From NCBI GenBank assembly GCA_965221405.1, contig CBDCSE010000001.1:682001-746000 (forward strand): 64,000 nucleotides of DNA. The letters run 5' to 3'. Shown piece after piece: positions 52,959-61,878 of the stretch. Source of the stretch: JAPOUP01 sp965221405. GTDB lineage: Bacteria; Pseudomonadota; Alphaproteobacteria; Rhodobacterales; Rhodobacteraceae. Made by a program: the position numbers and the translations under genes. Position 1 is the first letter of the stretch. Every line of letters begins with the position of its first letter. The notes under the pieces were generated by a model. It was not told the origin of the DNA. It saw only the letters and a list, made by a program, of their open reading frames with translations, and ran no database searches.

Positions 52959-53753
52959 ATGAAAGATCTTGATCAGTTCTACACTTGTCCGGATTTGGCG
53001 AAGGCATACATTTATCAGGTTCTAAATCGCTGGAAGGATCCCGATGTTCTGTTTGTGGAGCCATCCGCGGGAACCGGGGCTTTTCTGCAACCTCTTCTGG
53101 ACGCCAGCCGCAAGGTAAGGGCCATTGATCTCGCGCCCTGGCATAAAGGAATTGTGCGAAGCGATTTTTTCACTGACACTGACATATTCGCAGGACAGCA
53201 TTCCGCGATTGTTGTTGTGGGAAACCCGCCGTTCGGAAAGAACGCCTGCCAAGCCGTGCGTTTCTTCAATCATGCCGCCCTTCACGCCAATGAAATCGCT
53301 TTCATTGTGCCACGCACCTTCCGCAAAATCAGTTTGCAGAAACGACTGGATTCTCATTTCCATCTGCTAAACGATGATGATGTTCAAAGTCATGCGTTCC
53401 TTCGGTCTGGCAAGCCGCATGATGTCCCTTGCGCATGGCAGATCTGGACACGAAGAGACAGCAGGCGAATTGTGCCGCAACCGCCCTCCGTAGATCATTT
53501 GATCGCGTATACAAGCCCAACCCAAGCCAGTTTCGCCATGCGTCGGGTCGGTTTCCACGCGGGCCGCGTTCTGACAGATAATATCTGGTCTCTATCCCTG
53601 ACAACGCACTATTTCATGCGAGAGGTAAGAGATGGGGTACGGGATGTCATGCAGCATATCGACTGGACTGATCTGGCGAGGCAGACAGTAGGCTCAAGAT
53701 CTGTGTCGAAAACCGAAATCGCTTTCAAGTTGGACGAGGTTTTCAATGCCTGA
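52959..53753 (+). CDS. orphan DNA N6-adenine methyltransferase-like protein
   Basis: 264 residues from ATG 52959 (GTG three bases earlier possible). 'DQFYTCPDLAKAYI' leads to SAM motif I 'LFVEPSAGTGAFLQP' and catalytic motif IV 'VVVGNPPFGKNACQAV'. This is the amino-methyltransferase type found in type II or solitary DNA methylases. No target-recognition domain is obvious in its short C-terminus and no clear restriction enzyme is adjacent. It may be an IS- or phage-borne protector. Confidence 0.82.
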   Translation: MKDLDQFYTCPDLAKAYIYQVLNRWKDPDVLFVEPSAGTGAFLQPLLDASRKVRAIDLAPWHKGIVRSDFFTDTDIFAGQHSAIVVVGNPPFGKNACQAVRFFNHAALHANEIAFIVPRTFRKISLQKRLDSHFHLLNDDDVQSHAFLRSGKPHDVPCAWQIWTRRDSRRIVPQPPSVDHLIAYTSPTQASFAMRRVGFHAGRVLTDNIWSLSLTTHYFMREVRDGVRDVMQHIDWTDLARQTVGSRSVSKTEIAFKLDEVFNA

Positions 53754-54365
53754 TCAGATGCATTGCAAAGCTTTGGGAATGCTGTCAAAGTGCGAAGACA
53801 TAGAGCCGGTCGCAATGCAGCGCGTCAGCCTTCATTATCTGACCAGAATAACAAAGATTACCAGCAGCTTCATGATGAAGCCCTCGGCAACCTTGGTTTG
53901 CCACGTCGTATGGTTTCCGGACCACCGAAAATGACCAACCGAATGACGAAACCGGAAATGCCTACCGCCGGACGGCGTTGCGGCCAATCAAGGTCTTGAC
54001 GGCTCCGGTGGAACTCTCTCACGCTACGGTGAACGTGTCGTCTGGCAGCCGGATCGGGTGCCAAGGTGGCTGGCTTTGGTTTGCCGTCGGCGATGGCCAC
54101 CGGGACATCGGAACCGTTTCTTTCCGATCCGGAACGCGGTTCGCTTTCCGGATTTCCGGGCCGAGGGGGCAGTTCGTTGTCAAGAAAACTGGTGTGGGAT
54201 GATTCTGTTTGCACCACGACCCTTCTTTGCCGTGAGGAGAAAACGTGGTAAATCGGGCGTGATATGGGTAGGCCGGATCGGGCATACACTTTGGAGAGCG
54301 CTACCGTCTCGGGAGTCAGGCTTAAGAAGTGAAAAGAAAAATGGCCAGCAAATCACGAGGATTCC
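53754..54365. other. intergenic/remnant region after the methyltransferase, 612 bases
   Basis: A frame whose ATG (53746) overlaps the methyltransferase stop breaks soon; in another frame 'DYQQLHDEALGNLGLPRRMV' near 53860 looks protein-like, so a following gene may have been frameshifted. 54000-54365 shows nothing definite besides the leader of the desaturase gene. Confidence 0.4.
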
Positions 54366-55316
54366 ATGGTAAAACCGATTGATACACCCCTAACCCAGGC
54401 GCTGGCGGAAGGCAAACTCTCACGCGAGGAATTGAAACGGTTAACGAAGCGGTCGGATCGTCCGGCGTTTTCCCGTCTGATCCTTTGGGTAGGACTGATT
54501 GCGATGACCACCAAACTCGTCGCGCTGGCCTGGGATAGCTGGATGATCTGGCCAGCCATGCTGCTGCAAGGGATAGTACTTGTCCACCACTTCGCGCTAC
54601 AGCATGAATGCGTGCACTACACCGCATTCCGCACGCGCTGGATCAATGAACTGGTGGGCCAGATCTGCGGGCTTATCATAATACTTCCACACCGGTTCTT
54701 TCGGTACGAACACTGCGATCATCATACATATACGCAGCTGCATGGCGAAGATCCCGAGATGATCCCAATGCCTCGATCAATCGGTGAGTACATCTGGTAC
54801 CTGAGCGCCATTCCCTACTGGCGGCACAAATTGAGCGAGATCCTACGGCACGCGGCGGGACGGCTAAGCGAGACGGAGAAACGGTTCATTCCTGCGGTGG
54901 AACACAGGGCCGCGTTTATGGACGCGCGACGGATGCTGGCGATCTATGCGGCTGTCCTGCTTGGCATGGCCGTGACCGGGTGGTGGGGATTGATCTGGTA
55001 CTGGCTGGTACCCATCTTCCTCGGCGAACCGGTGATGCGGTTTATCCGTATGACGGAACATGTCGGCCGCCCCACCGTGGCGCAGATGCGTGAGAATACC
55101 AGAACAAATCTGGTTTCCGCTCCATGGCGTTTTCTGTGCTGGAACATGAACTATCACGCCGAGCACCATTACGTGGCGTCAGTTCCGTTTCACGCACTTC
55201 CGAAACTGCATGAAAAACTGAAAGACCACATACATATCGAGAAACATGGATATCTCGGCGCTCACCGCGACATCCTTCGTCAGATGCTCGGCCGCGGTCC
55301 CGCAATGGCGACGTGA
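54366..55316 (+). CDS. membrane fatty-acid desaturase
   Basis: 316 residues with several membrane spans and three histidine boxes: 'HECVHYTAF', 'HCDHHTYTQ' and 'NMNYHAEHHYVASVPFHALP', the di-iron site of acyl/carotenoid-type desaturases. The spacing fits the FA_desaturase family. It is followed by a Rieske ferredoxin overlapping by 4 bases, which would supply electrons. Could act on fatty acids or on a dedicated lipid or alkylamine. Confidence 0.9.
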   Translation: MVKPIDTPLTQALAEGKLSREELKRLTKRSDRPAFSRLILWVGLIAMTTKLVALAWDSWMIWPAMLLQGIVLVHHFALQHECVHYTAFRTRWINELVGQICGLIIILPHRFFRYEHCDHHTYTQLHGEDPEMIPMPRSIGEYIWYLSAIPYWRHKLSEILRHAAGRLSETEKRFIPAVEHRAAFMDARRMLAIYAAVLLGMAVTGWWGLIWYWLVPIFLGEPVMRFIRMTEHVGRPTVAQMRENTRTNLVSAPWRFLCWNMNYHAEHHYVASVPFHALPKLHEKLKDHIHIEKHGYLGAHRDILRQMLGRGPAMAT

Positions 55317-55642
55317 CGGATGTGGAACCTTGCGAACGGACCTGGCGGGATCTGATCGCTGTCGACTCGCTTGAGCGGAACTGGGTTAGCCGGGTGTCGT
55401 ACGGGTCACGGCTGATCGCAGTTTATGACTCACCGTCCGGCATCTACGCGTCTCTCGCTTTGTGTAACCATGGCGGTTCCGACCTGTGTGACGGTTATTT
55501 TGACGGTCATATCATTGAGTGTCCATTGCATCAGGGCGCATTCGACGTCCGTGACGGGAAACCTGTCTGCGCACCCGCGACGCGCCCGATGAGAGTATTT
55601 CGGACACGCGTGCGGAACGGGATAGTACAGATTTGGATCTGA
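55313..55642 (+). CDS. Rieske-type ferredoxin
   Basis: 109 residues from GTG 55313 (overlapping the desaturase stop). [2Fe-2S] motif 'CNHGGSDLCDGYFDG' with 'ECPLHQGAFD' (C-x-H and C-x2-H). Small soluble electron carrier, presumably for the desaturase. Confidence 0.92.
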   Translation: MTDVEPCERTWRDLIAVDSLERNWVSRVSYGSRLIAVYDSPSGIYASLALCNHGGSDLCDGYFDGHIIECPLHQGAFDVRDGKPVCAPATRPMRVFRTRVRNGIVQIWI

Positions 55643-56050
55643 CATGCACCTAACCGCTGACCGCTGATCGGGAGTGCGGATCGAAGATCAAGGCGTTCAC
55701 GCCTAGAAGAGGACGATAGACAATCTGCCGATGCGTTATCATGGTCAATATGCGGTTACCTGCCCACGGGTGTTTTAGAGTTCGCGCCTGTCCGCAGCGG
55801 GCGGCAAACTCTCCGAAGGAGGGTTTGAGGCGCAAAGCGGGCTGAGCACCGATCCGAACGGATGCAACCCAGACCACGCGTCGCATAGGCGTTCTCGTCT
55901 CGATCAAGACTTCAGGAGGCTGTTGCCGCGGGATCTCCGCTAAGCCGAAGAACAGCGCCGGGGATGAATAATGACGCGATCAGCGATCTGGGCATACCTA
56001 GGCCTCTTTCGCAAAGGTGAGTTTCTGGCCGCGTTGCATCCAAAGAGTGC
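55643..56050. other. intergenic, 408 bases, no gene identified
   Basis: A minus-strand frame (55907-55650) contains 'GNRILTMITHRQIVYRPLLG' but has no family match I can name. The last part borders the IS30 5' fragment. Confidence 0.4.
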
Positions 56051-56408
56051 CCACGGCTCCGGCGTCATCTTTCTGGGCACCGACGAGGCGGCGCTGCGCC
56101 GCCCCTCGGCCAGCCGCTGCGCCTGGGCGTGCCGGTAGCCCCGGGCTCCGCCGTTGCGCCGGATCCCGCGCGGGACCGATGACGGACTGCGCCCCAGCTG
56201 GCGGGCGACCGCCGCGGCGGAAAGCCCGCTTTTCATCAGGGCGTGGATCCGGGATCTCCCGGTATGGGTCAGGTGGCGCTGGCCCTCGGGCATGGCGGTC
56301 TCCTTCCCGCAACGAAGGGACTGTCGCCGCCATCCGGCCGATTCGCAACATCATGTGCCGCCTCAGCCAGACCTCACCCACATCGGGTGTTGCACTTCAC
56401 TGTGGAAC
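56051..56408 (-). mobile_element. IS30-family 5' end fragment next to livF
   Basis: Minus-strand transposase start 'MPEGQRHLTHTGRSRIHALM' to 'RKMTPEPWAL', then foreign sequence after a break near 56051. The outer end is at 56402-56408 followed by GGGGG. Interestingly the break at 'RKMTPE' is also where the 49.5-kb IS30 fragment begins. Confidence 0.78.
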
Positions 56409-57099
56409 GGGGGTCTCGATCCAATCGCAAACCCGGAAAGTTGTCGACGATGTCTCGCTTGAGGTCGCTCCCGGCGAAATCGTCGCGCTCCTTGGCACCA
56501 ATGGTGCCGGAAAGTCGGAACTGGTTCTTGGGATCGTCGGCGTCTTGCCCTTGCTGAACGGTGCGATTGCCGTGGACGAAACCTTTGTGAACGGGCTTGG
56601 CAGTCAGGCTATCAGGCGTGCCGGCGTTGCGGCCGCACCGGAAGGCCATCAGGTTCTCGAAACCCTGAGCGTGATCGATAATCTGCGAGCCGCAGGAACC
56701 GGCTTGTCGGCAGCAGACTGCGCGATTGAGGTTGACGCGGCTCTTGAGGTGTTTCCTGAGCTCGTTGCCCAAGAAGAACAGGCGGCAGGTTCATTATCAG
56801 GCGGGCAACAACAGATGGTGGCGATCACACAGGCCCTGGTGGCCCGCCCCCGCTTCCTTTTGATTGACGAAATGTCGCTCGGATTGGCTCCTGTCGTCAT
56901 AGATCGGTTGATGCAAGTGGTGATCAGTCTGCGCGATAAGGGAATCGGCATTCTGCTGATCGAACAGTTCACGCAGCTTGCGCTTGATGTTGCAGATCGT
57001 TGCTATGTTTTGTCCCGAGGTCAAATCCGATTTGATGGTCGCCCCGCTGAGCTGAAAGCAGACAGGTCGGTATTAGAGCGTGCCTATCTCGGCGTGTGA
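56353..57099 (+). CDS. LivF-like branched-chain/aromatic ABC transporter ATPase, start supplied by IS30
   Basis: The ABC part begins at 56414 with 'SLEVAPGEIVALLGTNGAGK' (Walker A), signature 'LSGGQQQMVAITQAL', Walker B 'FLLIDEMSLGLAPVVID', end 'VLERAYLGV'. The native first 10-20 residues are missing; the open frame runs back into IS30, where ATG 56353 gives 'MCRLSQTSPTSGVALHCGTG' in frame. The core ATPase is complete, but other transporter genes are absent, so it is likely a stranded remnant of an operon once linked to the homogentisate cluster. Confidence 0.8.
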   Translation: MCRLSQTSPTSGVALHCGTGVSIQSQTRKVVDDVSLEVAPGEIVALLGTNGAGKSELVLGIVGVLPLLNGAIAVDETFVNGLGSQAIRRAGVAAAPEGHQVLETLSVIDNLRAAGTGLSAADCAIEVDAALEVFPELVAQEEQAAGSLSGGQQQMVAITQALVARPRFLLIDEMSLGLAPVVIDRLMQVVISLRDKGIGILLIEQFTQLALDVADRCYVLSRGQIRFDGRPAELKADRSVLERAYLGV

Positions 57100-57533
57100 T
57101 CAAGCTGCGCAATTTTGATCAGGATGCGCCGAACCCGAGCGATATCGTCGTTGGAAAACTCGCCCGTAAGCGCAGAGTCAAACTTCTTTGCGCATGTGTG
57201 GAGATCGTCAAAGACGATCTGCCCTTGGCGGGTTAAGGAAAGTACTTCGTGACGACGGTCGTCGGCAAATGTCTCGCGAGAAAGGAAACGCTTTTCCGCC
57301 AAAGCATGCACTGCGCGGCTGACTTTGGTTTTATGGAGCCGCGCACGATCACAAATCTCTTTCGCGGTCATTTCGCCGTAGCGCCCGAGGTGAAACACCA
57401 CCCGCCATTCCGTCTGCAACATGCCGTATTTTGTCCGGTAACTTTCCGAAAACGCGCGGCTGGTCGTCTCTGCCGCTTGATTGAGCAGGTAAGGCAGAAA
57501 GTCGAGCAAGTCGAAAGATGCCGGCCCAGTCAT
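57084..57533 (-). CDS. MarR-family regulator of the homogentisate cluster
   Basis: 149 residues. Winged HTH 'MTAKEICDRARLHKTKVSRA', wing 'RETFADDRRHEVLSLTRQGQ'. Divergent from hmgA across a 72-base gap with two operator-like repeats, so a repressor sensing homogentisate or a related acid is likely. It overlaps the end of livF by 16 bases on the opposite strand. Confidence 0.92.
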   Translation of the reverse strand: MTGPASFDLLDFLPYLLNQAAETTSRAFSESYRTKYGMLQTEWRVVFHLGRYGEMTAKEICDRARLHKTKVSRAVHALAEKRFLSRETFADDRRHEVLSLTRQGQIVFDDLHTCAKKFDSALTGEFSNDDIARVRRILIKIAQLDHTPR

Positions 57534-57556
57534 ACAGTATGGATTAACGCTTGTTA

Positions 57557-57599
57557 GTTACAAAAGCAACCATTACATATAGAACAGTTGCAAAGGAAC
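57557..57599. promoter_or_regulatory. tandem operator-like repeats between marR and hmgA
   Basis: 'gttacaaaagcaac' (57557-57570) and 'gttgcaaaggaac' (57587-57599) are related imperfect palindromes about 30 bases apart, roughly three helical turns; the second ends 6 bases before the hmgA ATG. Fits a MarR repressor blocking both promoters. Confidence 0.5.
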
Positions 57600-57605
57600 T
57601 ATCTC

Positions 57606-58967
57606 ATGAACAAGGACCGGGCCCCGAAGACCTTCCAAAGCGCCACCACGCCGGTCGGCACCCATCCGGGCTACATGCCGGGTTTTAGCAATGATTTCGA
57701 AACCGAAGCCTTGCCGGGCGCACTTCCACAGGGGATGAACTCACCCCAAAAGGTGAATTACGGCCTGTACGGCGAACAGCTTTCCGGCACCGCCTTCACC
57801 GCGCCAAGTCATCAGAATGAACGGACATGGTGCTATCGCATTCGGCCATCAGTCAAGCACACCCACCGCTTTGAAAACATTGACCTCCCTTATTGGAAAT
57901 CGGCACCGAATGTAGTTCCGGATGTCACTTCTCTGGGCCAATATCGCTGGGACCCCGTGGCTCATGGTGACGGTGGGCTGACTTGGCTCACAGGCATGCG
58001 AACGATGACGACCGCAGGTGATGTGAACACCCAGACGGGCATGGCGAGCCACGTCTATCTTGTCACCGAAAGCATGGTCGACGCCTATTTCTATTCCGCC
58101 GATAGCGAATTGCTTATCGTCCCGCAGGAAGGTCGCCTGCGGTTTTGCACTGAGCTTGGGATAATCGATCTGGAACCCCAGGAAACCGCCATCATCCCAC
58201 GCGGCCTTGTCTACCGGGTCGAAGTGATTGAGGGGCCCTGCCGCGGCTTTGTCTGTGAAAATTACGGGCAGAAATTCGACCTGCCTGGGCGCGGCCCCAT
58301 AGGTGCAAATTGCCTGGCCAACCGGCGGGATTTCAAAACGCCGGTCGCGGCGTTTGAAGATTGTGAGGCGCCTTCCACGGTCACGGTCAAATGGGCCGGG
58401 CAGTTTCATGAGACCAAGATCGGCCATTCGCCTCTGGATGTGGTGGCATGGCATGGCAATTATGCGCCCTGCAAATACGACCTGCGAACCTATTGCCCGG
58501 TGGGCGCGATCCTCTTTGACCATCCCGATCCGTCCATCTTTACCGTGCTGTCGGCACCCTCGGGTACGGAAGGGACGGCCAATATTGACTTCGTTCTATT
58601 CCGCGACCGCTGGATGGTGGCCGAGGATACGTTCCGCCCGCCCTGGTACCACAAGAACGTCATGTCGGAGCTTATGGGCAATATTTTCGGCATCTATGAC
58701 GCAAAGCCCAAGGGATTTGTTCCCGGTGGCATGTCGCTGCACAACATGATGCTACCACACGGCCCTGACAAAAACGCCTTCGAAGGCGCATCAAATGCCG
58801 AACTCAAGCCGGAATATCTGGCGAACACCATGTCGTTCATGTTTGAGACCCGCTTCCCACAGCATCTGACCACCTTCGCCGCAAAGGAAGCGCCCCTGCA
58901 GGACGATTACATCGACTGCTGGGCCAATATTGAGAAGAAGTTTGACGGAAAGCCGGGCAGGAAATGA
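57606..58967 (+). CDS. hmgA: homogentisate 1,2-dioxygenase
   Basis: 453 residues from ATG 57606. Iron ligands lie in 'FRPPWYHKNVMSELMGNIFG' (H and E) and 'GGMSLHNMMLPHGPD' (H). Opens homogentisate to maleylacetoacetate in phenylalanine/tyrosine degradation. First gene of a tight operon; its end overlaps maiA by 4 bases. Confidence 0.97.
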   Translation: MNKDRAPKTFQSATTPVGTHPGYMPGFSNDFETEALPGALPQGMNSPQKVNYGLYGEQLSGTAFTAPSHQNERTWCYRIRPSVKHTHRFENIDLPYWKSAPNVVPDVTSLGQYRWDPVAHGDGGLTWLTGMRTMTTAGDVNTQTGMASHVYLVTESMVDAYFYSADSELLIVPQEGRLRFCTELGIIDLEPQETAIIPRGLVYRVEVIEGPCRGFVCENYGQKFDLPGRGPIGANCLANRRDFKTPVAAFEDCEAPSTVTVKWAGQFHETKIGHSPLDVVAWHGNYAPCKYDLRTYCPVGAILFDHPDPSIFTVLSAPSGTEGTANIDFVLFRDRWMVAEDTFRPPWYHKNVMSELMGNIFGIYDAKPKGFVPGGMSLHNMMLPHGPDKNAFEGASNAELKPEYLANTMSFMFETRFPQHLTTFAAKEAPLQDDYIDCWANIEKKFDGKPGRK

Positions 58968-59593
58968 AGCTCTATTCATACTGGCGCTCAACAACCTCTT
59001 ACCGGGTCCGGATCGCGCTTCACCTGAAGGGTATCGACTTTGACCTCGAACCGGTGGACCTTTTGTCCGGGGAACAAACTGCTGACGCTTATGCCGCGCT
59101 GAACCCGATCAAGGGCGTGCCAACGCTGGTGACGGACGATGGCACCGTTTTAACGCAGTCCATGGCTATTCTCGACTACCTCGACCACCTGAAGCCCGAT
59201 CCGGCCTTGCTGCCTCAGGATGACCCTACCTTGCGCGCCCGCGTTCTGGCGGCCGCGATGGTCTTTGCCACAGATGTACACCCGGTCAACAACCTGAAGG
59301 TCGTCAAAAAGCTGCGCGGTTTGACCGATGAAGCGACCGGCATTGCCTGGATGCAAGATTGGATGCAGCAAGGCTTTGCCGCCTACGCCGCCTTGATAAA
59401 TCCTGACGCGCCCTTCAGCTTTGGCGACACGCCTGGCCTGGCCGACATCTGTCTGGTCGCGCAAGCCTACAACGCACATCGATGGAACGTCGATCTGTCG
59501 CCTTTTCCCCGCCTGCAAGCCATTGAGGCGCGCTGTCTCGCGCTACCCGCCTTCGATGCCGCAAAACCCGAAAACCAGAAAGATGCCACATAA
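58964..59593 (+). CDS. maiA: maleylacetoacetate isomerase (zeta-class GST)
   Basis: 209 residues, 'MKLYSYWRSTTSYRVRIALH' with the zeta-class active-site variant of S-S-C/T-S, then 'ALNPIKGVPTLVTDDGTVLT' and 'LADICLVAQAYNAHRW'. Uses glutathione to isomerise maleylacetoacetate to fumarylacetoacetate. Shares one base with the next gene. Confidence 0.95.
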   Translation: MKLYSYWRSTTSYRVRIALHLKGIDFDLEPVDLLSGEQTADAYAALNPIKGVPTLVTDDGTVLTQSMAILDYLDHLKPDPALLPQDDPTLRARVLAAAMVFATDVHPVNNLKVVKKLRGLTDEATGIAWMQDWMQQGFAAYAALINPDAPFSFGDTPGLADICLVAQAYNAHRWNVDLSPFPRLQAIEARCLALPAFDAAKPENQKDAT

Positions 59594-60843
59594 TGACTTT
59601 GCTCCGCTCGTGGGTAAAAAGCGCAAACAGCGCCAAGACACCCTTTCCCCTGAACAACCTGCCCTACGGTGCTTACGTACCCGACGGCAGTGACCAGCCG
59701 CGTTGCTGCGTGGCAATCGGCGACCACATATTCGACGCTCATCAGGCTGAAGCGGAGGGGCTGATCGACATACGCGGGCTCAAGCTGGCCGATAGCGGGG
59801 TCTGGAATGAGCTGATGCAGTACGGACCAGAGGTTTGGGGCGCATTTCGCGCCCGGCTGGCCCAAATACTTAGCGAAGGGTCCGCCGATCAGGCCAGTGC
59901 GGTAAAATACCTGCACTCACTGGCCGGGGCGCGACTTTCGATGCCACTGACAGTGATGGAATTCACAGATTTCTACGCCGGTCGACACCACGCAACGAAC
60001 GTCGGAACCATGTTTCGGGGACCTGAAAATGCCCTACCGCCGAACTGGCTGCATATTCCGACCGGCTACAATGGCCGGGCATCTTCCGTTGTCCTCTCGG
60101 GAACCGATATTCGCCGCCCTTGGGGCCAACTTAAGGGACCGAATGATGCTGCGCCCAGATGGGGACCATCGCAGCGGTTTGATATTGAGCTAGAGATGGG
60201 CGCAATCGTCGGACAGCCCTCGTATGGTCCAATTTCAGTGGATCAGGCCGATGCAAATATCTTTGGCTACTTGCTGCTTAATGACTGGTCCGCCCGCGAC
60301 ATTCAGGCCTGGGAATATCAGCCGCTTGGGCCGTTTCAGGCCAAGGCGACCGCCACCACAATTTCACCGTGGATTGTGCCTAAAGCGGCGCTTGAACCCT
60401 TCCGCTGTGAAACGCCTGCGCGCGAAAAAGATCTGTTGCCGCATCTGCGCGATACCGGGCCGATGCTTTATGACATTCCGCTTACCGTGACGCTGAACGG
60501 CGAAACGATTGCGCACACGAATTATAACGAAATGTACTATTCAGCCGCTCAGCAACTGGCCCATCACACGACCAGCGGCTGCCCGATGCGGGTGGGCGAC
60601 CTTCTGGGCTCTGGCACTATCTCGGGACCAGAGCGCGAAAACCGCGGCTCTCTGCTGGAGCTAAGCTGGGGTGGCAAAGAGCCGTTAGAGACCGGCTCTG
60701 GAACGCGCAGCTTTATCGAAGATGGCGACACGCTCGGCCTGCACGGCGCGGCCCGAGGCGATGGCTACCAGATCGGGTTCGGCGACTGTCTTGGTACACT
60801 GCTCCCGGCTCTCGAAAACCCTCACAAAGGAAATGACACGTGA
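59593..60843 (+). CDS. fahA: fumarylacetoacetase
   Basis: 416 residues. N-terminal SH3-like part 'FPLNNLPYGAYVPDGSDQPR', catalytic part 'DFYAGRHHATNVGTMFRGPE', metal acids in 'DIELEMGAIVGQPS', and 'LNDWSARDIQAWEYQPLGPF'. Splits fumarylacetoacetate into fumarate and acetoacetate. Overlaps the next gene by 4 bases. Confidence 0.97.
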   Translation: MTLLRSWVKSANSAKTPFPLNNLPYGAYVPDGSDQPRCCVAIGDHIFDAHQAEAEGLIDIRGLKLADSGVWNELMQYGPEVWGAFRARLAQILSEGSADQASAVKYLHSLAGARLSMPLTVMEFTDFYAGRHHATNVGTMFRGPENALPPNWLHIPTGYNGRASSVVLSGTDIRRPWGQLKGPNDAAPRWGPSQRFDIELEMGAIVGQPSYGPISVDQADANIFGYLLLNDWSARDIQAWEYQPLGPFQAKATATTISPWIVPKAALEPFRCETPAREKDLLPHLRDTGPMLYDIPLTVTLNGETIAHTNYNEMYYSAAQQLAHHTTSGCPMRVGDLLGSGTISGPERENRGSLLELSWGGKEPLETGSGTRSFIEDGDTLGLHGAARGDGYQIGFGDCLGTLLPALENPHKGNDT

Positions 60844-61790
60844 CCAAAGCCTTTGCGTCCCAAGGGGACCTCACTGAAAAGAAAATCACCTTTGATGAGG
60901 TCGGCCGCGATCTGTGGGCCTTCACCGCCGAAGGCGATCCCAATTCCGGCGTTATCATCGGCGACGAAAGTGTGATGATCGTTGAAGCGCAGGCAACACC
61001 CCGGCTGGCCAACAAGGTGATTGAAAAGGTCCGCAGCGTTACCGACAAGCCAATCAGCCACCTTGTCCTGACACATTACCATGCTGTGCGGGTGCTCGGG
61101 GCATCCGCCTATGATGCAGATCAGATCATCATGTCCGATGTGGCGCGAGGCATGGTTGCCGAACGTGGACAAGAGGATTGGGACAGCGAGTTTCAACGCT
61201 TCCCACGTCTTTTCGAAGGACATGAGAGCATCCCCGGGCTGACTTGGCCCACGACGACCTTCAGCGACAGTATGACCGTCTATCTCGGCAAACGCCGGGT
61301 CGATATCAAACATATCGGACGTGCCCACACAGCCGGTGATGCCGTGATCCATGTGACCGACGAAAACGTCATGTTCACAGGCGACATCGTTGAGGATCAT
61401 TCGGCTTGCTATTGCGGTGACGGCCATTTCGCAGACTGGGGCAATACGCTTGACGCAATCAAAGCCCATGATGTCGACGCCATAGCACCGGGTCGCGGCG
61501 CGGCCTTGGTCGGCAAGGATGCCGTGAACCGCGCAGTCGAAAGCACGCGTGACTTCGTCTATGCCACTTACGATCCAGCAGCCAAAGTCGCGGCGCGTGG
61601 AGGTTCACTAAAAGACGCCTGGGACGCGGTCCGCACCGCCTGCGATCCCAAGTTCAAGGATTACGCCATCTACGAACATTGCCTGCCCTTCAACGTCGCC
61701 CGCGCATATGATGAGGCCTGCGGCATCGCTCATCCCCGCATCTGGACCGACAGACGCGATCTTGAGATGTGGGAGGCGCTTCAGGGATGA
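60840..61790 (+). CDS. metallo-beta-lactamase-fold hydrolase with altered metal motif
   Basis: 316 residues. The usual HxHxDH motif appears as 'LTHYHAVRVLGA', keeping both H but with V-R in place of D-H; later metal residues look kept ('IGRAHTAGDAVIHV', 'MFTGDIVED'). Members linked to homogentisate operons share this variant as far as I know, so it may be natural. Possible thioesterase or lactonase role; unproven. Confidence 0.85.
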   Translation: MTKAFASQGDLTEKKITFDEVGRDLWAFTAEGDPNSGVIIGDESVMIVEAQATPRLANKVIEKVRSVTDKPISHLVLTHYHAVRVLGASAYDADQIIMSDVARGMVAERGQEDWDSEFQRFPRLFEGHESIPGLTWPTTTFSDSMTVYLGKRRVDIKHIGRAHTAGDAVIHVTDENVMFTGDIVEDHSACYCGDGHFADWGNTLDAIKAHDVDAIAPGRGAALVGKDAVNRAVESTRDFVYATYDPAAKVAARGGSLKDAWDAVRTACDPKFKDYAIYEHCLPFNVARAYDEACGIAHPRIWTDRRDLEMWEALQG

Positions 61791-61878
61791 GGAGCGCAGA
61801 AAAGAAGACCCCAATTTGCGCGCCAGATCATTGCTGGCGGGATTTCAGCCACGTCCATATCGCACACGGAGCATTTTG

